64,000 nucleotides of DNA, from positions 38,831 through 102,830 of the forward strand of contig NZ_KN050690.1 in assembly GCF_000745455.1 (NCBI RefSeq), read 5' to 3'. Positions 47,828 to 56,629 of this stretch are shown in pieces; positions within the stretch are counted from its first letter, which is position 1; the number at the start of each line of letters is the position of its first letter. Made by a program: the position numbers and the translations under genes. The notes under the pieces were generated by a model. It had not been told where the DNA came from, made no database searches, and saw only the letters and a list, made by a program, of their open reading frames with translations. Source of the stretch: Mesoaciditoga lauensis cd-1655R = DSM 25116. Lineage in GTDB: Bacteria > Thermotogota > Thermotogae > Mesoaciditogales > Mesoaciditogaceae.

Positions 47828-48235
47828 ATGACTCAAAACGAAAAGCTTCTTGAAGAAATGCTTCAAATACTTCATAAAATAACTAAAAAAGGCAGAAAGA
47901 TCAAAAAGACGTTAGATCTGGTTGAAGCCTTTGATAAAACCAATTTTGCCGTGTATTCAATAGGAAAAGACAAGATAAACCTTTTGAATAATGTGGAAGG
48001 ATTCCCCAAAAGCGTACGCTATTCCGCCAAAAAAGGAGATAGTGCCGTTTCAAATATCGCACGATATTTCGGAGTAGATCCAGAAAAAAATCTGTTAGAA
48101 TTTGTTCTTTGGGAAAAAGATGCACATCTTCTATTTGTCAGAAAGATGATCTCTAAAGACGAAGAATTTCATGTTCGGTTAGCGTGGACATTTTTTGGAA
48201 CGATAAAAAATCTTTTAAGGTTAAATCTTTCATGA
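47828..48235 (+). CDS. Hypothetical protein
   Basis: A 135-residue protein, family not recognised, starting at ATG 47828 behind AAAGGA. Residues 1-30 are a basic amphipathic helix (EEMLQILHKITKKGRKIKK), followed by an alpha/beta region (TNFAVYSIGKDKINLLNNVE and LLEFVLWEKDAHLLFVRK). The layout slightly resembles small sensor-type domains but no motif supports it. Its stop overlaps the next gene's ATG by 4 bases. Confidence 0.65.
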   Translation: MTQNEKLLEEMLQILHKITKKGRKIKKTLDLVEAFDKTNFAVYSIGKDKINLLNNVEGFPKSVRYSAKKGDSAVSNIARYFGVDPEKNLLEFVLWEKDAHLLFVRKMISKDEEFHVRLAWTFFGTIKNLLRLNLS

Positions 48236-48534
48236 AGTACATTTCCACTTTTTTCGTCATTCTGGGATTGTTTCTCGTTTTCTATTCTCTTATATCTTAC
48301 AGCCCTTCATTTTTCTTTCCCTTCAATTGGATAGGGCTTGTTCTTTTAATACTCTCCATTTCATTTCTCATTTTACGTTTTAAAACTCCTAAATTATCGC
48401 AATACGCCCTTTTCATTTTAGGGCTTTTGGTGATGATCAACGCCTATTTCTATTTCAAGCAATGTTCGAATTTAAAAGGATTCGAAGTAATAGGAGGATT
48501 TTTAATATCCGTTTTTTCCCTTTTCTTAAAATAA
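48232..48534 (+). CDS. Small predicted membrane protein
   Basis: The 100-residue protein starts at ATG 48232 in an ATGA overlap with the gene before. Three or four hydrophobic helices are visible: YISTFFVILGLFLVFYSLI, WIGLVLLILSISFLILRF, YALFILGLLVMINAYFYF and VIGGFLISVFSLFL. No family is recognised. The translational overlap suggests it works with the soluble protein upstream. It ends 4 bases before an R1 element. Confidence 0.65.
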   Translation: MKYISTFFVILGLFLVFYSLISYSPSFFFPFNWIGLVLLILSISFLILRFKTPKLSQYALFILGLLVMINAYFYFKQCSNLKGFEVIGGFLISVFSLFLK

Positions 48535-48537
48535 AAT

Positions 48538-48903
48538 CTCACATTGTGCATCAATGCTACAAAGTATTTCAAAAAGAGATTAAATCCCACTCTCGAAGTA
48601 CTTGTCAGAACATATGAGCTCCCCATCTGGAAATTCACAAATATGAGGTTGAAAGGCACAGGACGTGCCGAGAAAGCGAAGCACTCATGGACGAGTGTCT
48701 GAGCGTGCCTTGTATTTTGAATTGAAAGACGGAAAGAAGAGCGAATCCGTTCTGGCATGACTTCGAAAAAATCGTCTTGCTCGCTTGGAAAGCGGGTTCT
48801 AAATCTAAAAGCGTTGCATTCAAATGTTGCCCACATTTTTTATAAATAATTTTTGTAATGTCTCTTGTAATACCTTTTGTAATGTTTACGCACAACATAA
48901 GAT
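48538..48903 (+). repeat. R1 element, long form, copy F
   Basis: 366 bp, the best-preserved long copy. The left end reads CTCACATTGTGCATCAATGC then TACAAAG. The right end read on the minus strand is CTTATGTTGTGCGTAAACAT then TACAAAAG, giving imperfect terminal inverted repeats of about 22 bases. The arms and core are as in copy A, with core hairpin GGCAC-AGGAC-GTGCC. It almost fills the gap between the membrane protein and ahcY. Confidence 0.85.
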
Positions 48904-48989
48904 AAAATGTATTTCTCCTTTTCAAACGATTTTATGTTATGATTTGGTAAGATAGGAAACAACGAATGAAGAACGAAGGAGGAATGTAA

Positions 48990-50198
48990 ATGGACATAGG
49001 AAGTGCAAAACTTGAATGGGTCGCCCAAAGAATGGAAGTTATAAACACACTTGTAAAAAAATACGAGGCTGAACAGCCCTTAAAAGGTGTAAAAGTTGCC
49101 GTGTCAGTACATTTAGAAGCAAAAACTGGATATCTAGCTTTATCCATTGCAAAGCTGGGTGCAGATGTTACCGTAACAGGTTCAAACCCTCTGAGCACTC
49201 AAGATGAAATAGTGGCCGAATTGAAAAAAAGAGGTCTTCGTGTAAATGCTGAACGCACACATGATGTGAGCGTTTATGAAAACAATTTACAAAAAACGCT
49301 GGATTTCAAGCCAAATGTAATAGTTGATGATGGCGCAGATCTAACCGTTACCGCTCATGAAAAGAGAAAAGAAGTGCTTGAAAACTTGTGGGGCGTCTGT
49401 GAAGAAACCACAAGTGGTGTTAAAAGGATAAAGGCACTTGAAAACTTCAACAAACTCGCGGTCCCCGCAATATTGGTGAACGATGCCGCCACAAAACATC
49501 TTTTCGATAACAGATATGGGACTGGACAGTCAGTATGGGATTCCATAATGCGAAACACCAATATGAACATTGCAGAAAAAAGAGTGGTTGTCGCAGGATA
49601 CGGATGGTGTGGAAAAGGCGTTGCAATGAGGGCAAAAGGCTTGGGAGCCCGCGTGATAGTAACAGAAGTTGATGAAGTGAAATCGTTGGAAGCCTTCATG
49701 GATGGCTTTGAAGTCATGCCAATGAAAAAAGCGGCGGAAATTGGCGATATCTTCGTAACGGTTACAGGCAACACCGACGTGATAAGGGCAGAGCATTTTG
49801 AAAAGATGAAAGACGGAGCAATTCTGACAAACGCGGGTCATTTCGATGTTGAAGTATCCGTCTCCGACTTGAAAAAAGTGGCAACTTCTTCGCGCGAAGC
49901 GAGGCCAAATGTTACAGAATACGTCGTTAATGGCAAGAGGCTCTATCTGATAGGAGAAGGAAGGCTTGTAAATCTTGCAGCGGCAGATGGCCATCCTGTT
50001 GAAATCATGGATCTTTCCTTTGCCGTTCAGCTTTTAAGCGTTTTGAAAATAGCACGTGATCATGAAAAGATGGAAGCCAAAACGTACGCCGTCCCACCAG
50101 AAATAGATTATGAAATCGCTTCAACGAAGCTAAAGCTTCTTGGAATAGAAATAGACACCTTAACCGAAAAACAGAAAAAATACCTGAATAGTTGGTAA
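48990..50198 (+). CDS. ahcY: S-adenosylhomocysteine hydrolase
   Basis: The 402-residue protein starts at ATG 48990 behind AAGGAGGAATG. It contains HLEAKTGYLALSIAKLGADV, NPLSTQDEIVAEL, EETTSGVKRI, the NAD-binding loop GYGWCGKGVAMRAKGLGA and NAGHFDVEV. The length fits the shorter bacterial/archaeal type lacking the 40-residue insertion. It hydrolyses SAH to homocysteine and adenosine, relieving product inhibition of methyltransferases. It is monocistronic with its own terminator. Confidence 0.96.
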   Translation: MDIGSAKLEWVAQRMEVINTLVKKYEAEQPLKGVKVAVSVHLEAKTGYLALSIAKLGADVTVTGSNPLSTQDEIVAELKKRGLRVNAERTHDVSVYENNLQKTLDFKPNVIVDDGADLTVTAHEKRKEVLENLWGVCEETTSGVKRIKALENFNKLAVPAILVNDAATKHLFDNRYGTGQSVWDSIMRNTNMNIAEKRVVVAGYGWCGKGVAMRAKGLGARVIVTEVDEVKSLEAFMDGFEVMPMKKAAEIGDIFVTVTGNTDVIRAEHFEKMKDGAILTNAGHFDVEVSVSDLKKVATSSREARPNVTEYVVNGKRLYLIGEGRLVNLAAADGHPVEIMDLSFAVQLLSVLKIARDHEKMEAKTYAVPPEIDYEIASTKLKLLGIEIDTLTEKQKKYLNSW

Positions 50199-50201
50199 CC
50201 A

Positions 50202-50228
50202 AAAAGCCTCTCTAAGAGAGGCTTTTTT
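50202..50228 (+). terminator. Intrinsic terminator after ahcY
   Basis: AAAAGCCTCTC-TAA-GAGAGGCTTTT then TT, 4 bases after the stop codon; A and T runs on both sides would allow function in either direction. Confidence 0.9.
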
Positions 50229-50296
50229 AATTCTTATGTTGTGTATGAATGTAACAATTTCAGTTTTGGATAAAAAGCGATCGATGAAAATATTTA

Positions 50297-50471
50297 TCGA
50301 AACACTTGCCAGCACGAATTCACTCTTTTATCCATCTTACGACTCAAAAAACGAGGCACGCTCAGACACTCATCCATGAGTGCTTCGCTTTTTCAACACG
50401 TCCATGTGTTTTCCAACCTCGTTTTTAGAGTCTTCAGATGGAGAGTTCATAAGTGGTGGCAATTGTTTCGA
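50297..50471 (-). repeat. R1 element, short form, copy G
   Basis: About 175 bp, same orientation as copies B and C. Arms start TCGAAACACTTGCCAGCACG and end GGTGGCAATTGTTTCGA. Core hairpins read on the plus strand are ACTCAT-CC-ATGAGT and AACAC-GTCCAT-GTGTT. A degenerate TTGTGTATGAATGTAAC end-like motif lies upstream at about 50239. Confidence 0.8.
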
Positions 50472-50497
50472 AAAGAAAAAGGAGAGAAAAGAAAAAA

Positions 50498-50690
50498 GCT
50501 CTGTTAGATTCGCTTTCTCGGCACGTCCTGTGCCTCCAACTCTGTTATTTCGCATCTTGTATGGCGTCTTCATATGTTTTGACAGAAACTTCAAAAAAGG
50601 GGATAGAAAGGCGAAGAAAAACGTAATTAATCAAAACCCAGCCAGCACGAATTCACTCTTTTACCCATCTTACGACTCAAAAAACAAGGT
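50498..50690 (-). repeat. Truncated R2 joined to a truncated R1
   Basis: 50498-50596 is an R2 copy missing one outer arm: it starts at CTCTGTTAGATTCGC, so TAACAGAG/CTCTGTTA still pairs but the long stem lacks its partner. The usual linker follows, then 50634-50690 is the first arm of a short R1 cut off after GACTCAAAAAACAAGG. The truncation suggests recombination or deletion between copies. Confidence 0.7.
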
Positions 50691-50703
50691 TTGAAATCAT
50701 TTT

Positions 50704-50935
50704 AATCCTTCCAGTCTGTGGGCGGGGACTTGAAGACATCATGAGTTTTAATTTGCTCGCGCTTGCATACCGACGAAACTAACGTAGGGACGTAGTAAAA
50801 TGAAATCCTCTCTCCAATTCGTTGGTGATTTTCTCCGAGTTTTGGGAGACTCAAGAGAGATCTTTTCAAATTGAAAAGTCTGCCCCCCGCTTGCGGGGGA
50901 AGTGTCGGCGGAGCCGACAAAGGGGGAAAGAAATT
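50704..50935 (-). repeat. R3 long unit, partial copy 3
   Basis: Starts with CCAGTCTGTGGGCGGGGACT then CATCATGAGTTTTAATTTG, as in the long R3 unit at 52380-52430. It ends with the double hairpin CCCCCGC-TT-GCGGGGG and TGTCGGC-GGA-GCCGACA. The middle 100 bases differ from the other copies. The bases 50936-51095 that follow contain only degenerate TCAC/TTAC-type low-complexity DNA. Confidence 0.65.
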
Positions 50936-51095
50936 GGGGATCCTGGAGAAATTACCATTCGCTCTTAGTCGTTCTTAACCATCCACTTCTTACGGCTCAC
51001 GGATCACTGTTCACTATTTACTCATAAGCGTTGGATTTATTGATGGTAATCACTTAACATCGATGCACATGATGAGTTAATTCCCCGAAATGTTG

Positions 51096-51950
51096 TTATA
51101 TCTTCTTCCATCTGCCTGGCAACACTTGTGACACCATTTTTTGCTTTTCAAGATGCGACAAAATCGCACTTACAAATGATCTAAACAAATAAAACGTTCC
51201 ACTGTTCAAGCTGATACTCATCATTTCAACAATATTAAATGAAATTTCTTCAACAGATTTTGTATCTTCAAGAACATCTAAGGTGGCGTTTATAAATGAG
51301 TGGAGCGTTGAACGCGTTTTTTCTATATCTTCATGCGGATCGTTTGTTATATTTCCGTGAGACGGCACGTAAACGTCTGCATTTGTCTTTTCCAAAAAGT
51401 CAAGAGAATTCAGGAACTTTCCTACATCTACCAGATAAGGGTAAGAGTATTTCTCAAGCACTTCCCGACCAAAATAAGCATCTCCGCAGAAAAGGACATC
51501 ATCTATTTTAAAACCTGTCATTCCTAGGGAATGACCGATCAACGGAATGGGTTCTATATATTTTGGTAAGTCAGCTTCTTCGAGAGGAAGAGGATGCGAC
51601 GAATGTGCTTTGTAAAAACTAGCTCTCAACGATTTTGGGGGAGTTGCACCGTAAAGGTAAAAACTTTCCAGGATGGGATCTCTTATGAACGCCACTTCTA
51701 ACTTATCACTGAATATCTTGGCACCATTTTTTTCAAAAAAGGAATTCCCTTGGATGTGATCGGCGTGCGAATGCGTGTTCAATACTATCTTTTTTTCTTC
51801 ACCCAGTTCGCTAAAAAGTTCCCTGGCAAATTTGGTATTTGAGCCAGTATCTATCACGTACAACGTTCCATCAATTTCTATTATTCCAACGTTTGTGCTT
51901 CCCTCTTTTACGGATACCCCTTCTTTTATGCTTTTCAGCAATTCACTCAT
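51096..51950 (-). CDS. MBL-fold metallo-hydrolase
   Basis: The 284-residue protein starts at ATG 51950 behind AGAGGGG. The metal site reads NTHSHADHIQGN (about residue 60), with further ligands in LIGHSLGMTG, FCGDAYFG and VPSHGNI. It belongs to the metallo-beta-lactamase superfamily with a dinuclear zinc or iron centre and a helical C-terminal part of about 70 residues. The substrate cannot be told. It follows the tRNA-Gly gene and its terminator on the same strand and appears to be a single-gene unit. Confidence 0.88.
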   Translation of the reverse strand: MSELLKSIKEGVSVKEGSTNVGIIEIDGTLYVIDTGSNTKFARELFSELGEEKKIVLNTHSHADHIQGNSFFEKNGAKIFSDKLEVAFIRDPILESFYLYGATPPKSLRASFYKAHSSHPLPLEEADLPKYIEPIPLIGHSLGMTGFKIDDVLFCGDAYFGREVLEKYSYPYLVDVGKFLNSLDFLEKTNADVYVPSHGNITNDPHEDIEKTRSTLHSFINATLDVLEDTKSVEEISFNIVEMMSISLNSGTFYLFRSFVSAILSHLEKQKMVSQVLPGRWKKI

Positions 51951-51970
51951 CCCCTCTTTTAGGACTTTTA

Positions 51971-51997
51971 CAAAAAAAGCAGTCCCTTTTGGACTGC
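51971..51997 (-). terminator. Intrinsic terminator after tRNA-Gly
   Basis: Read on the minus strand, GCAGTCC-AAAAG-GGACTGC is followed by TTTTTTT, 27 bases after the tRNA end and just ahead of the MBL gene start. Confidence 0.85.
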
Positions 51998-52023
51998 GAT
52001 GTGCTTGACAACCTTAGGTAATC

Positions 52024-52099
52024 TGGAGCGGCCAACGGGACTCGAACCCGCGACCCTCAGCTTGGGAAGCTGATGCTCTACCAACTGAGCTATGGCCGC
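52024..52099 (-). tRNA. tRNA-Gly (anticodon CCC)
   Basis: 76 nt on the minus strand. The acceptor stem pairs GCGGCCA with TGGCCGC, the D arm is GCTCAGTTGGTAGAGC, and the anticodon arm TCAGC-TTCCCAA-GCTGA gives anticodon CCC. The T arm is CGCGGGTTCGAGTCCCG. Discriminator T, as expected for glycine, and an encoded CCA follow. Confidence 0.95.
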
Positions 52100-52109
52100 A
52101 TACATTCGA

Positions 52110-52138
52110 ATTTTACCATAATGTAGTTCAGAGATCAA
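52110..52138 (-). promoter_or_regulatory. Promoter of tRNA-Gly
   Basis: On the minus strand TTGATC (52138-52133), 17 bases, TAAAAT (52115-52110), 11 bases before the mature tRNA 5' end. Confidence 0.7.
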
Positions 52139-52274
52139 AACCATACCGCTCACTATTTACTATTCATTTTTTACTATATACGGCTTACCATTAACTCTTA
52201 ATGTACGTCAAGTTTAACTCACGTTGCGTGTGAAAATTAAGAAATCAATTGGAGATCCGTTAGCATTGAAACCA

Positions 52275-52515
52275 TTTTGATCAGCCCTCCCCGTCAACTA
52301 ACGTTGCTCGCGGCTTCGCCTTGGTCGGAAAAGCGAAAGAGACATTGCAACTATGCAATTTCGCTCCCCTCCCAGTCTGTAAGAGGGGACTTGAATACAT
52401 CATGAGTTTTAATTTGGTTGCATTTGCGCAGAAAATGCCAACGAAACCATTTCTATAAGAAGTCTGCTCCCGCTTGCGGGGGAAGTGACGGCGAAGCCGG
52501 CGAAGGGGGTCTCAA
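52275..52515 (-). repeat. R3 long unit, copy 4
   Basis: About 240 bp. It begins GATCAGCCCTCCCCGTCAAC and carries GCGAAA...ATTGCA-ACTA-TGCAAT-TTCGC, a stem with an internal loop, then CTCCCCTC..GAGGGGAC pairing. It ends with the CCCGC-TT-GCGGG hairpin and a degenerate TGACGGC-GAA-GCCGGCG. A near-identical copy lies inverted at 56630-56875. Upstream (52200-52265) are end-motif fragments including CTCACGTTGCGTGTGAA. Confidence 0.75.
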
Positions 52516-52544
52516 GTCTTGACATGGAACTGAAGAGAAGAGGT

Positions 52545-52677
52545 AACAAATCCGTTCTAACAGGACTTCGAAAAAAATGTCTTGGCCGCTTGGAAAGTGG
52601 ATTCTAAATCAAAATGTTGTATTCAAATGTTCTCCATGTAACACTACTTTTCGTAATGTTCACGTACAATGTGGGAG
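52545..52677 (+). repeat. Right-hand fragment of a long R1 element
   Basis: Begins AATCCGTTCTAACAGGACTTCG, the right inner arm of copies A and F, continues with TTGGCCGCTTGGAAAG and ends at TAATGTTCACGTACAATGTG, a TTGTGCGT-type end. The core and the left half are absent, so this is a truncated copy. Confidence 0.7.
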
Positions 52678-52684
52678 TTATTTT

Positions 52685-52720
52685 AAAGACAAAACCGCCT
52701 TGATAGGCGGTCTTGTCTTT
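52685..52720 (-). terminator. Intrinsic terminator of the oxidative-stress operon
   Basis: On the minus strand AAAGACAAGACCGCC-TATCAA-GGCGGTTTTGTCTTT forms a 15-position stem with one mismatch or wobble pair, ending in a T-rich stretch. It lies 20 bases after the rubrerythrin stop. Confidence 0.9.
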
Positions 52721-52739
52721 AAATGTTAAAAAATCCAAC

Positions 52740-53252
52740 TCAAGCGGAAAATTCAACGAATTTTTCTTTTGGTGCTCCACAAACGGGGCATTTGTCTGGC
52801 AAGTCTCCACCTTCATGGGTGTAACCACACACGGGACAAATGAAAACTTTTTCCGCGGCGTAATCCTTACCTTTTTCAACCAATTCTTTTGCCTTCATGT
52901 ACATCTTTTGATGAATCTTTTCAGCTTCTAACGCGTAATGTGTGGTACGCACAGCTTCCTTTTCACCTTGAAAATTAGCTGTGTTGTTGTAAACTGGGTA
53001 CATTTCCTCTATCTCAAAGCTTTCTCCATCTATTCCTGCCTGAACGTTGTCGACAGTATCGCCAACAAGTCCTAACGCTTTCAAGTGATTTTTTGCGTGC
53101 ACGTACTCTGCGTAAGCAATAGCTTTAAACAAATTAGCCAGCTTCTTCATTCCCTTTTTCTCAGCCTCTTCGGCAAAGATAGTGTACTTCATATGAGCTT
53201 GGGATTCACCGGCAAAAGCCGCCTTTAAAAATTCCTCTGTCATCTTTTTCAT
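52740..53252 (-). CDS. rbr: Rubrerythrin
   Basis: The 170-residue protein has a four-helix diiron domain ([45 protein letters not shown]) and a C-terminal rubredoxin domain with two CxxC pairs ([12 protein letters not shown] and [12 protein letters not shown]). It reduces hydrogen peroxide to water in anaerobes, with electrons from rubredoxin or an NADH-linked reductase. It overlaps ftn by 4 bases and is the last gene of the Fur/PerR-headed operon. Confidence 0.96.
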   Translation of the reverse strand: MKKMTEEFLKAAFAGESQAHMKYTIFAEEAEKKGMKKLANLFKAIAYAEYVHAKNHLKALGLVGDTVDNVQAGIDGESFEIEEMYPVYNNTANFQGEKEAVRTTHYALEAEKIHQKMYMKAKELVEKGKDYAAEKVFICPVCGYTHEGGDLPDKCPVCGAPKEKFVEFSA

Positions 53253-53773
53253 GCTTGTTCCTCCCCTTGCGTAGTAGTCACTGCTGGACGTTGTCCAAGT
53301 TCCCTATCAAGCATGTAAAGGCCGTTTGGAGAATCTTTAACGAAATTTATCTTGTCAACGATCTCAGATGTGTTGGCCTCTTCTTCAACCTGCTCGTTTA
53401 TAAACCACTGCAAAAGTGCTAATGTGGCATGATCTTTTTCTTCCATGGCAAGATTTGCCAGATCGTTTATCAAGGAGGTTATGTATTGTTCATGCTTGTA
53501 TGCGTCCTCAAAAACTTCCAACATGGAATTCCATTCTTTTTGAGGCTCTTTTATGGCTTTTAAAACTACTCTTGCTCCTCTTTCGTTCATGTAGGCGTAA
53601 AATTTCATTGCATGGCTTATCTCTTCTTGATATTGGATTTCCATCCACTTAGCAGCGCCTTTTAGCTTTTGTGATTCAAGATAAGAGGCCATTGCTAAAT
53701 AGAGATATGCAGAATAGAATTCTTCATTTATCTGCTTGTTTATAGCTTCCGCCATTTTTTCACTCAGTTTCAT
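53249..53773 (-). CDS. ftn: Ferritin
   Basis: The 174-residue non-haem ferritin has the ferroxidase ligands in [37 protein letters not shown] and [14 protein letters not shown]. It stores iron as a mineral inside a 24-subunit shell and consumes oxidants as it loads. It lies 5 bases after the superoxide reductase gene and overlaps rubrerythrin by 4 bases. Limiting free iron alongside peroxide removal fits the operon's theme. Confidence 0.96.
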   Translation of the reverse strand: MKLSEKMAEAINKQINEEFYSAYLYLAMASYLESQKLKGAAKWMEIQYQEEISHAMKFYAYMNERGARVVLKAIKEPQKEWNSMLEVFEDAYKHEQYITSLINDLANLAMEEKDHATLALLQWFINEQVEEEANTSEIVDKINFVKDSPNGLYMLDRELGQRPAVTTTQGEEQA

Positions 53774-53778
53774 TTAAA

Positions 53779-54162
53779 TCACCCTTTCCACAGGCCATGT
53801 ATGGAGCAATATTCCCTCGCTTCTAATTTCATATCATCTGAAACTTTCAAATCAAAGATGGCTTCTGGGGCATCACCGGGTTTTAAGAATTGCCTGTAAG
53901 ATTTTCCATCCACTATGAGTTCTATCCACTCTATGTAATGCTTTTCATCCATTGGATGTGGCACACTTCCAACTTTGACTTTCACCTTGTCTTCCATCTT
54001 TTCTATAACGGGTACGTGCTTTTCAACGGCCGAATCTGCTGTTTTCTCTTCGTACAATTTCATAGGCTTGCCGCAGCATACGAGCTCGCCTGCCCCCTCA
54101 TGTAAGACTTCTACAATATTTCCACAAATTTCACATTTGTAAATCTGTTTCTTTTCAGTCAT
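53779..54162 (-). CDS. dfx: Superoxide reductase (desulfoferrodoxin, two-iron form)
   Basis: The 127-residue protein starts at ATG 54162 behind AAGGAGGG. The N-terminal desulforedoxin domain has [16 protein letters not shown] and LVCCGKPM. The catalytic domain has [27 protein letters not shown] and a C-terminal [12 protein letters not shown] supplying the Cys and His ligands of the square-pyramidal iron. It reduces superoxide to peroxide without making oxygen, feeding the peroxide-removing enzymes beside it. Confidence 0.96.
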   Translation of the reverse strand: MTEKKQIYKCEICGNIVEVLHEGAGELVCCGKPMKLYEEKTADSAVEKHVPVIEKMEDKVKVKVGSVPHPMDEKHYIEWIELIVDGKSYRQFLKPGDAPEAIFDLKVSDDMKLEAREYCSIHGLWKG

Positions 54163-54184
54163 GTTCAAACCCTCCTTGTTGAAG

Positions 54185-54844
54185 TTATGCTTTTTTATGG
54201 CAAAGCCACCAGTCGAAACATTTTATTTCTCCTCTTGCCTGTGCTTCCTCTCTTTCTTTGATTTCATCAAACGATGAAGCCGGTCCAATTATCACTTCAT
54301 CTTCAACTATCTCATTATTTGGCCAATTTGCCGGTATTGCCACTCCTTCTTTATCTGCCAATTGCAAACCTTTAACCATCCTAAGGATTTCGTCCATGTT
54401 TCTTCCAAGTTCTTGTGGATAATAGAGCATGGCTCTTATCACACTGTCTGGATCAACCACAAAAACTGCTCGAACCGTGTTTGTTCCTTTTGCAGGATGA
54501 ATTATTCCCAATTCGTTGGCAACTTTTCCCGTGTCATCTGCTATGATTGGGAACTTTATATCGTAATCAAGGTTTTCCTTTATCCATTCAACCCATTTGA
54601 TATGAGAAAACACCTGGTCAATGCTTAGCCCTATAAGTCCACAGTTTAATTTTTCAAATTCTTCATACCTCTTTTGGAATGCAACGAACTCCGTTGTACA
54701 CACCGGCGTAAAGTCAGCTGGATGACTGAAAAGAATGAACCATCTTCCCTTGAATTCGTCTGGTAACTTGAGTTTTCCGTGCGTCGTTTGAACCTCTACT
54801 TCTGGAAATTTGTCACCTATTAAAGGCATTTTTCTTTCTTCCAT
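54185..54844 (-). CDS. Peroxiredoxin (Prx6/archaeal AhpC type)
   Basis: The 219-residue protein has the peroxidatic Cys in [15 protein letters not shown] (about residue 49) and the long C-terminal domain of the Prx6 group. It ends with [12 protein letters not shown], the pair of extra cysteines seen in archaeal-type decameric peroxiredoxins. It reduces peroxides with electrons from a thioredoxin-like donor. It lies between the flavodiiron protein and superoxide reductase genes. Confidence 0.94.
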   Translation of the reverse strand: MEERKMPLIGDKFPEVEVQTTHGKLKLPDEFKGRWFILFSHPADFTPVCTTEFVAFQKRYEEFEKLNCGLIGLSIDQVFSHIKWVEWIKENLDYDIKFPIIADDTGKVANELGIIHPAKGTNTVRAVFVVDPDSVIRAMLYYPQELGRNMDEILRMVKGLQLADKEGVAIPANWPNNEIVEDEVIIGPASSFDEIKEREEAQARGEIKCFDWWLCHKKA

Positions 54845-54867
54845 CTTTCATCACTCCTTTTCATTTT

Positions 54868-56055
54868 TCATTTAACGTATTCACAGTTTTCATGCTTTTT
54901 AAGAATTTCTTCCGATAAATTGTCCAAAGATTTGAAATCTTCGGCTTTTGGATATCCTTTGATCAGAACAGGTTCAAGCATTTCCACCTTAAGATTAGGC
55001 GTTAACGCCTTTGCCTGGTTCACAGCTTGACCTGCCCATCCGTAGGAACCTATGAAAGTTCCAAATTTCACCTTAGGCCTTATGGCATTTATGAATGACA
55101 AAACGTAAGCTGCTACTGGATGAAGCCCAACCAATACCGTTGGAGATGCCACCACTATTGTGGCAGCGTCCACCAAGGACATGGCCACCTCTCCGATATC
55201 TGCAGTTATAACGTTGTAGGGCCTAACTTCCACGTCTCTTTGCATTAGTGCACTTGTAAGATGATCAACTATCTTCCGCGTACTGCCATGCATCGAAACG
55301 TATGGAATGACAACTTTGTTCTTAACGTTTTCCGAAACCCATTCTTTATATGCGTTCAGGATCAATTTCGGTTTATCGTAAACCTGACCATGAGTTGGTG
55401 CTATGAAATCGATATCATACTCTTCGATTTTCTTCAAATTACTCCTTATTGGCATTCTAAAAGGCATCATGATCTCAGCGTAATAGCGCTTTGCATCTTC
55501 AACCGCTTTGGCCTCATTTTTAACGAACAGATCGCTTGAAGCGATATGAGAGCCAAAGAAATCACCGGTGAACATGATCTTGTCTTCCACCAAATAAGTA
55601 GACATCGTTTCCGGCCAATGCACCCATGGGGTAAAAACGAATTTAAGCGTTTTGTTTCCTAACGACAGCGTGTCGCCATCTTTGATCGTTATGAATTTTT
55701 CATCATCTATAAGAAGCAGATCTTTTTCGAATCCCTTGCATTTTTGATTGGTAACAACTTTTGCCATTGGAAATGCTTCCAAAACCTTCGGAATCGCTCC
55801 TGAATGGTCTTGTTCTGCGTGATTCGATACTATGTAGTCTATACGTTTTACATTCAACTCTTTTAAATTTTCAAAAAGTTCCTCTTCTTTTTCGGGATCT
55901 ACCGTGTCAATCAGTGCCGTTTTCTCACTTCCAAATATAACGTAAGAGTTGTAACTCGTTCCATCTGGAAGTGGTATTATTTCATCAAAAAGGGTTCTAT
56001 CCCAATCAATAGCACCCACGGCGTAGACATCTTTTTTTACCTTTCTAACGGCCAT
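54868..56055 (-). CDS. fprA: Flavodiiron protein (FprA, A-type flavoprotein)
   Basis: The protein has 395 residues with ATG 56055, behind AAGGAGC. The N-terminal metallo-beta-lactamase-like diiron domain has SNHAEQDHSGAI, WVHWPETMSTYL and FTGDFFGSH. The C-terminal flavodoxin domain has PYVSMHGSTRKIVDHLTSAL and GSYGWAGQAV for FMN. It reduces oxygen to water (or nitric oxide) in anaerobes. No extra rubredoxin domain is fused. It overlaps the regulator gene by about 11 bases. Confidence 0.95.
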   Translation of the reverse strand: MAVRKVKKDVYAVGAIDWDRTLFDEIIPLPDGTSYNSYVIFGSEKTALIDTVDPEKEEELFENLKELNVKRIDYIVSNHAEQDHSGAIPKVLEAFPMAKVVTNQKCKGFEKDLLLIDDEKFITIKDGDTLSLGNKTLKFVFTPWVHWPETMSTYLVEDKIMFTGDFFGSHIASSDLFVKNEAKAVEDAKRYYAEIMMPFRMPIRSNLKKIEEYDIDFIAPTHGQVYDKPKLILNAYKEWVSENVKNKVVIPYVSMHGSTRKIVDHLTSALMQRDVEVRPYNVITADIGEVAMSLVDAATIVVASPTVLVGLHPVAAYVLSFINAIRPKVKFGTFIGSYGWAGQAVNQAKALTPNLKVEMLEPVLIKGYPKAEDFKSLDNLSEEILKKHENCEYVK

Positions 56056-56494
56056 AGCTTTCACGCTCCTTTTTTTCTTCTAATTTCTTTTGACAATCTG
56101 GACAAACACCTAAAAATTCTAAATGATATCCCACGACATCATATCCGGTTATCTTTTCTACCATGGAAGTTGATTCGTTTATCGCATTTCTCACTTTCTC
56201 TAGCATGGAAAAAGGCACATCATCTATACGTCCACATTTTACACATCTTATGTGAAAGTGTGGCTGAACGTTGGCATCAAATCTTTTTTGAGTGCTTCGC
56301 GGACCTAATTTTCTTATCAATCCCTGCTCTGCCAATTCCTCCAAATTCCTGTAAATGGTGCTTATGCTCACATTTGGAAGTTTTCTTTTCACCAACATGT
56401 AAAGTTCGTCGGCGGACAAATGTCCTTTTGAGTTCCTTAACTCTTCAAGAATGACTTTCCTTTGATTGGTCATTCTCCATCTTTTTTGTAACAT
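56045..56494 (-). CDS. Fur family regulator, probably PerR-like
   Basis: The 149-residue protein has an N-terminal winged helix (RMTNQRKVILEELRNSKGHL, NVSISTIYRNLEELAEQGLI) and a dimer domain with regulatory-metal ligands (HFHIRCVKCGRIDDV) and two structural CxxC pairs, the second in GVCPDCQKK. As first gene of an operon encoding only oxidative-stress proteins, it is more likely a peroxide or iron sensor (PerR/Fur) than a zinc regulator. It probably represses its own promoter through the palindrome just upstream. Confidence 0.93.
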   Translation of the reverse strand: MLQKRWRMTNQRKVILEELRNSKGHLSADELYMLVKRKLPNVSISTIYRNLEELAEQGLIRKLGPRSTQKRFDANVQPHFHIRCVKCGRIDDVPFSMLEKVRNAINESTSMVEKITGYDVVGYHLEFLGVCPDCQKKLEEKKERESYGR

Positions 56495-56527
56495 GTTCTT
56501 TGCCTCTTTCGCATTTTTTGTGAATGA

Positions 56528-56567
56528 TTATCATTTGTATGATAACACCAAATTTTAAAAAAGTCAA
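56528..56567 (-). promoter_or_regulatory. Promoter and Fur/PerR-type operator
   Basis: On the minus strand TTGACT (56567-56562), 17 bases, TATCAT (56544-56539). The -10 box lies inside a perfect inverted repeat, TTATCAT-TTGT-ATGATAA (56528-56545), which resembles Fur/PerR boxes in base content. Protein bound there would block polymerase. It is 34 bases upstream of the regulator's ATG. Confidence 0.75.
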
Positions 56568-56629
56568 GTTTAAGAAATTAATTGGAAGACGAATGGTGAA
56601 GAAGATTAGAAAGTAAAAAATCATGATAT

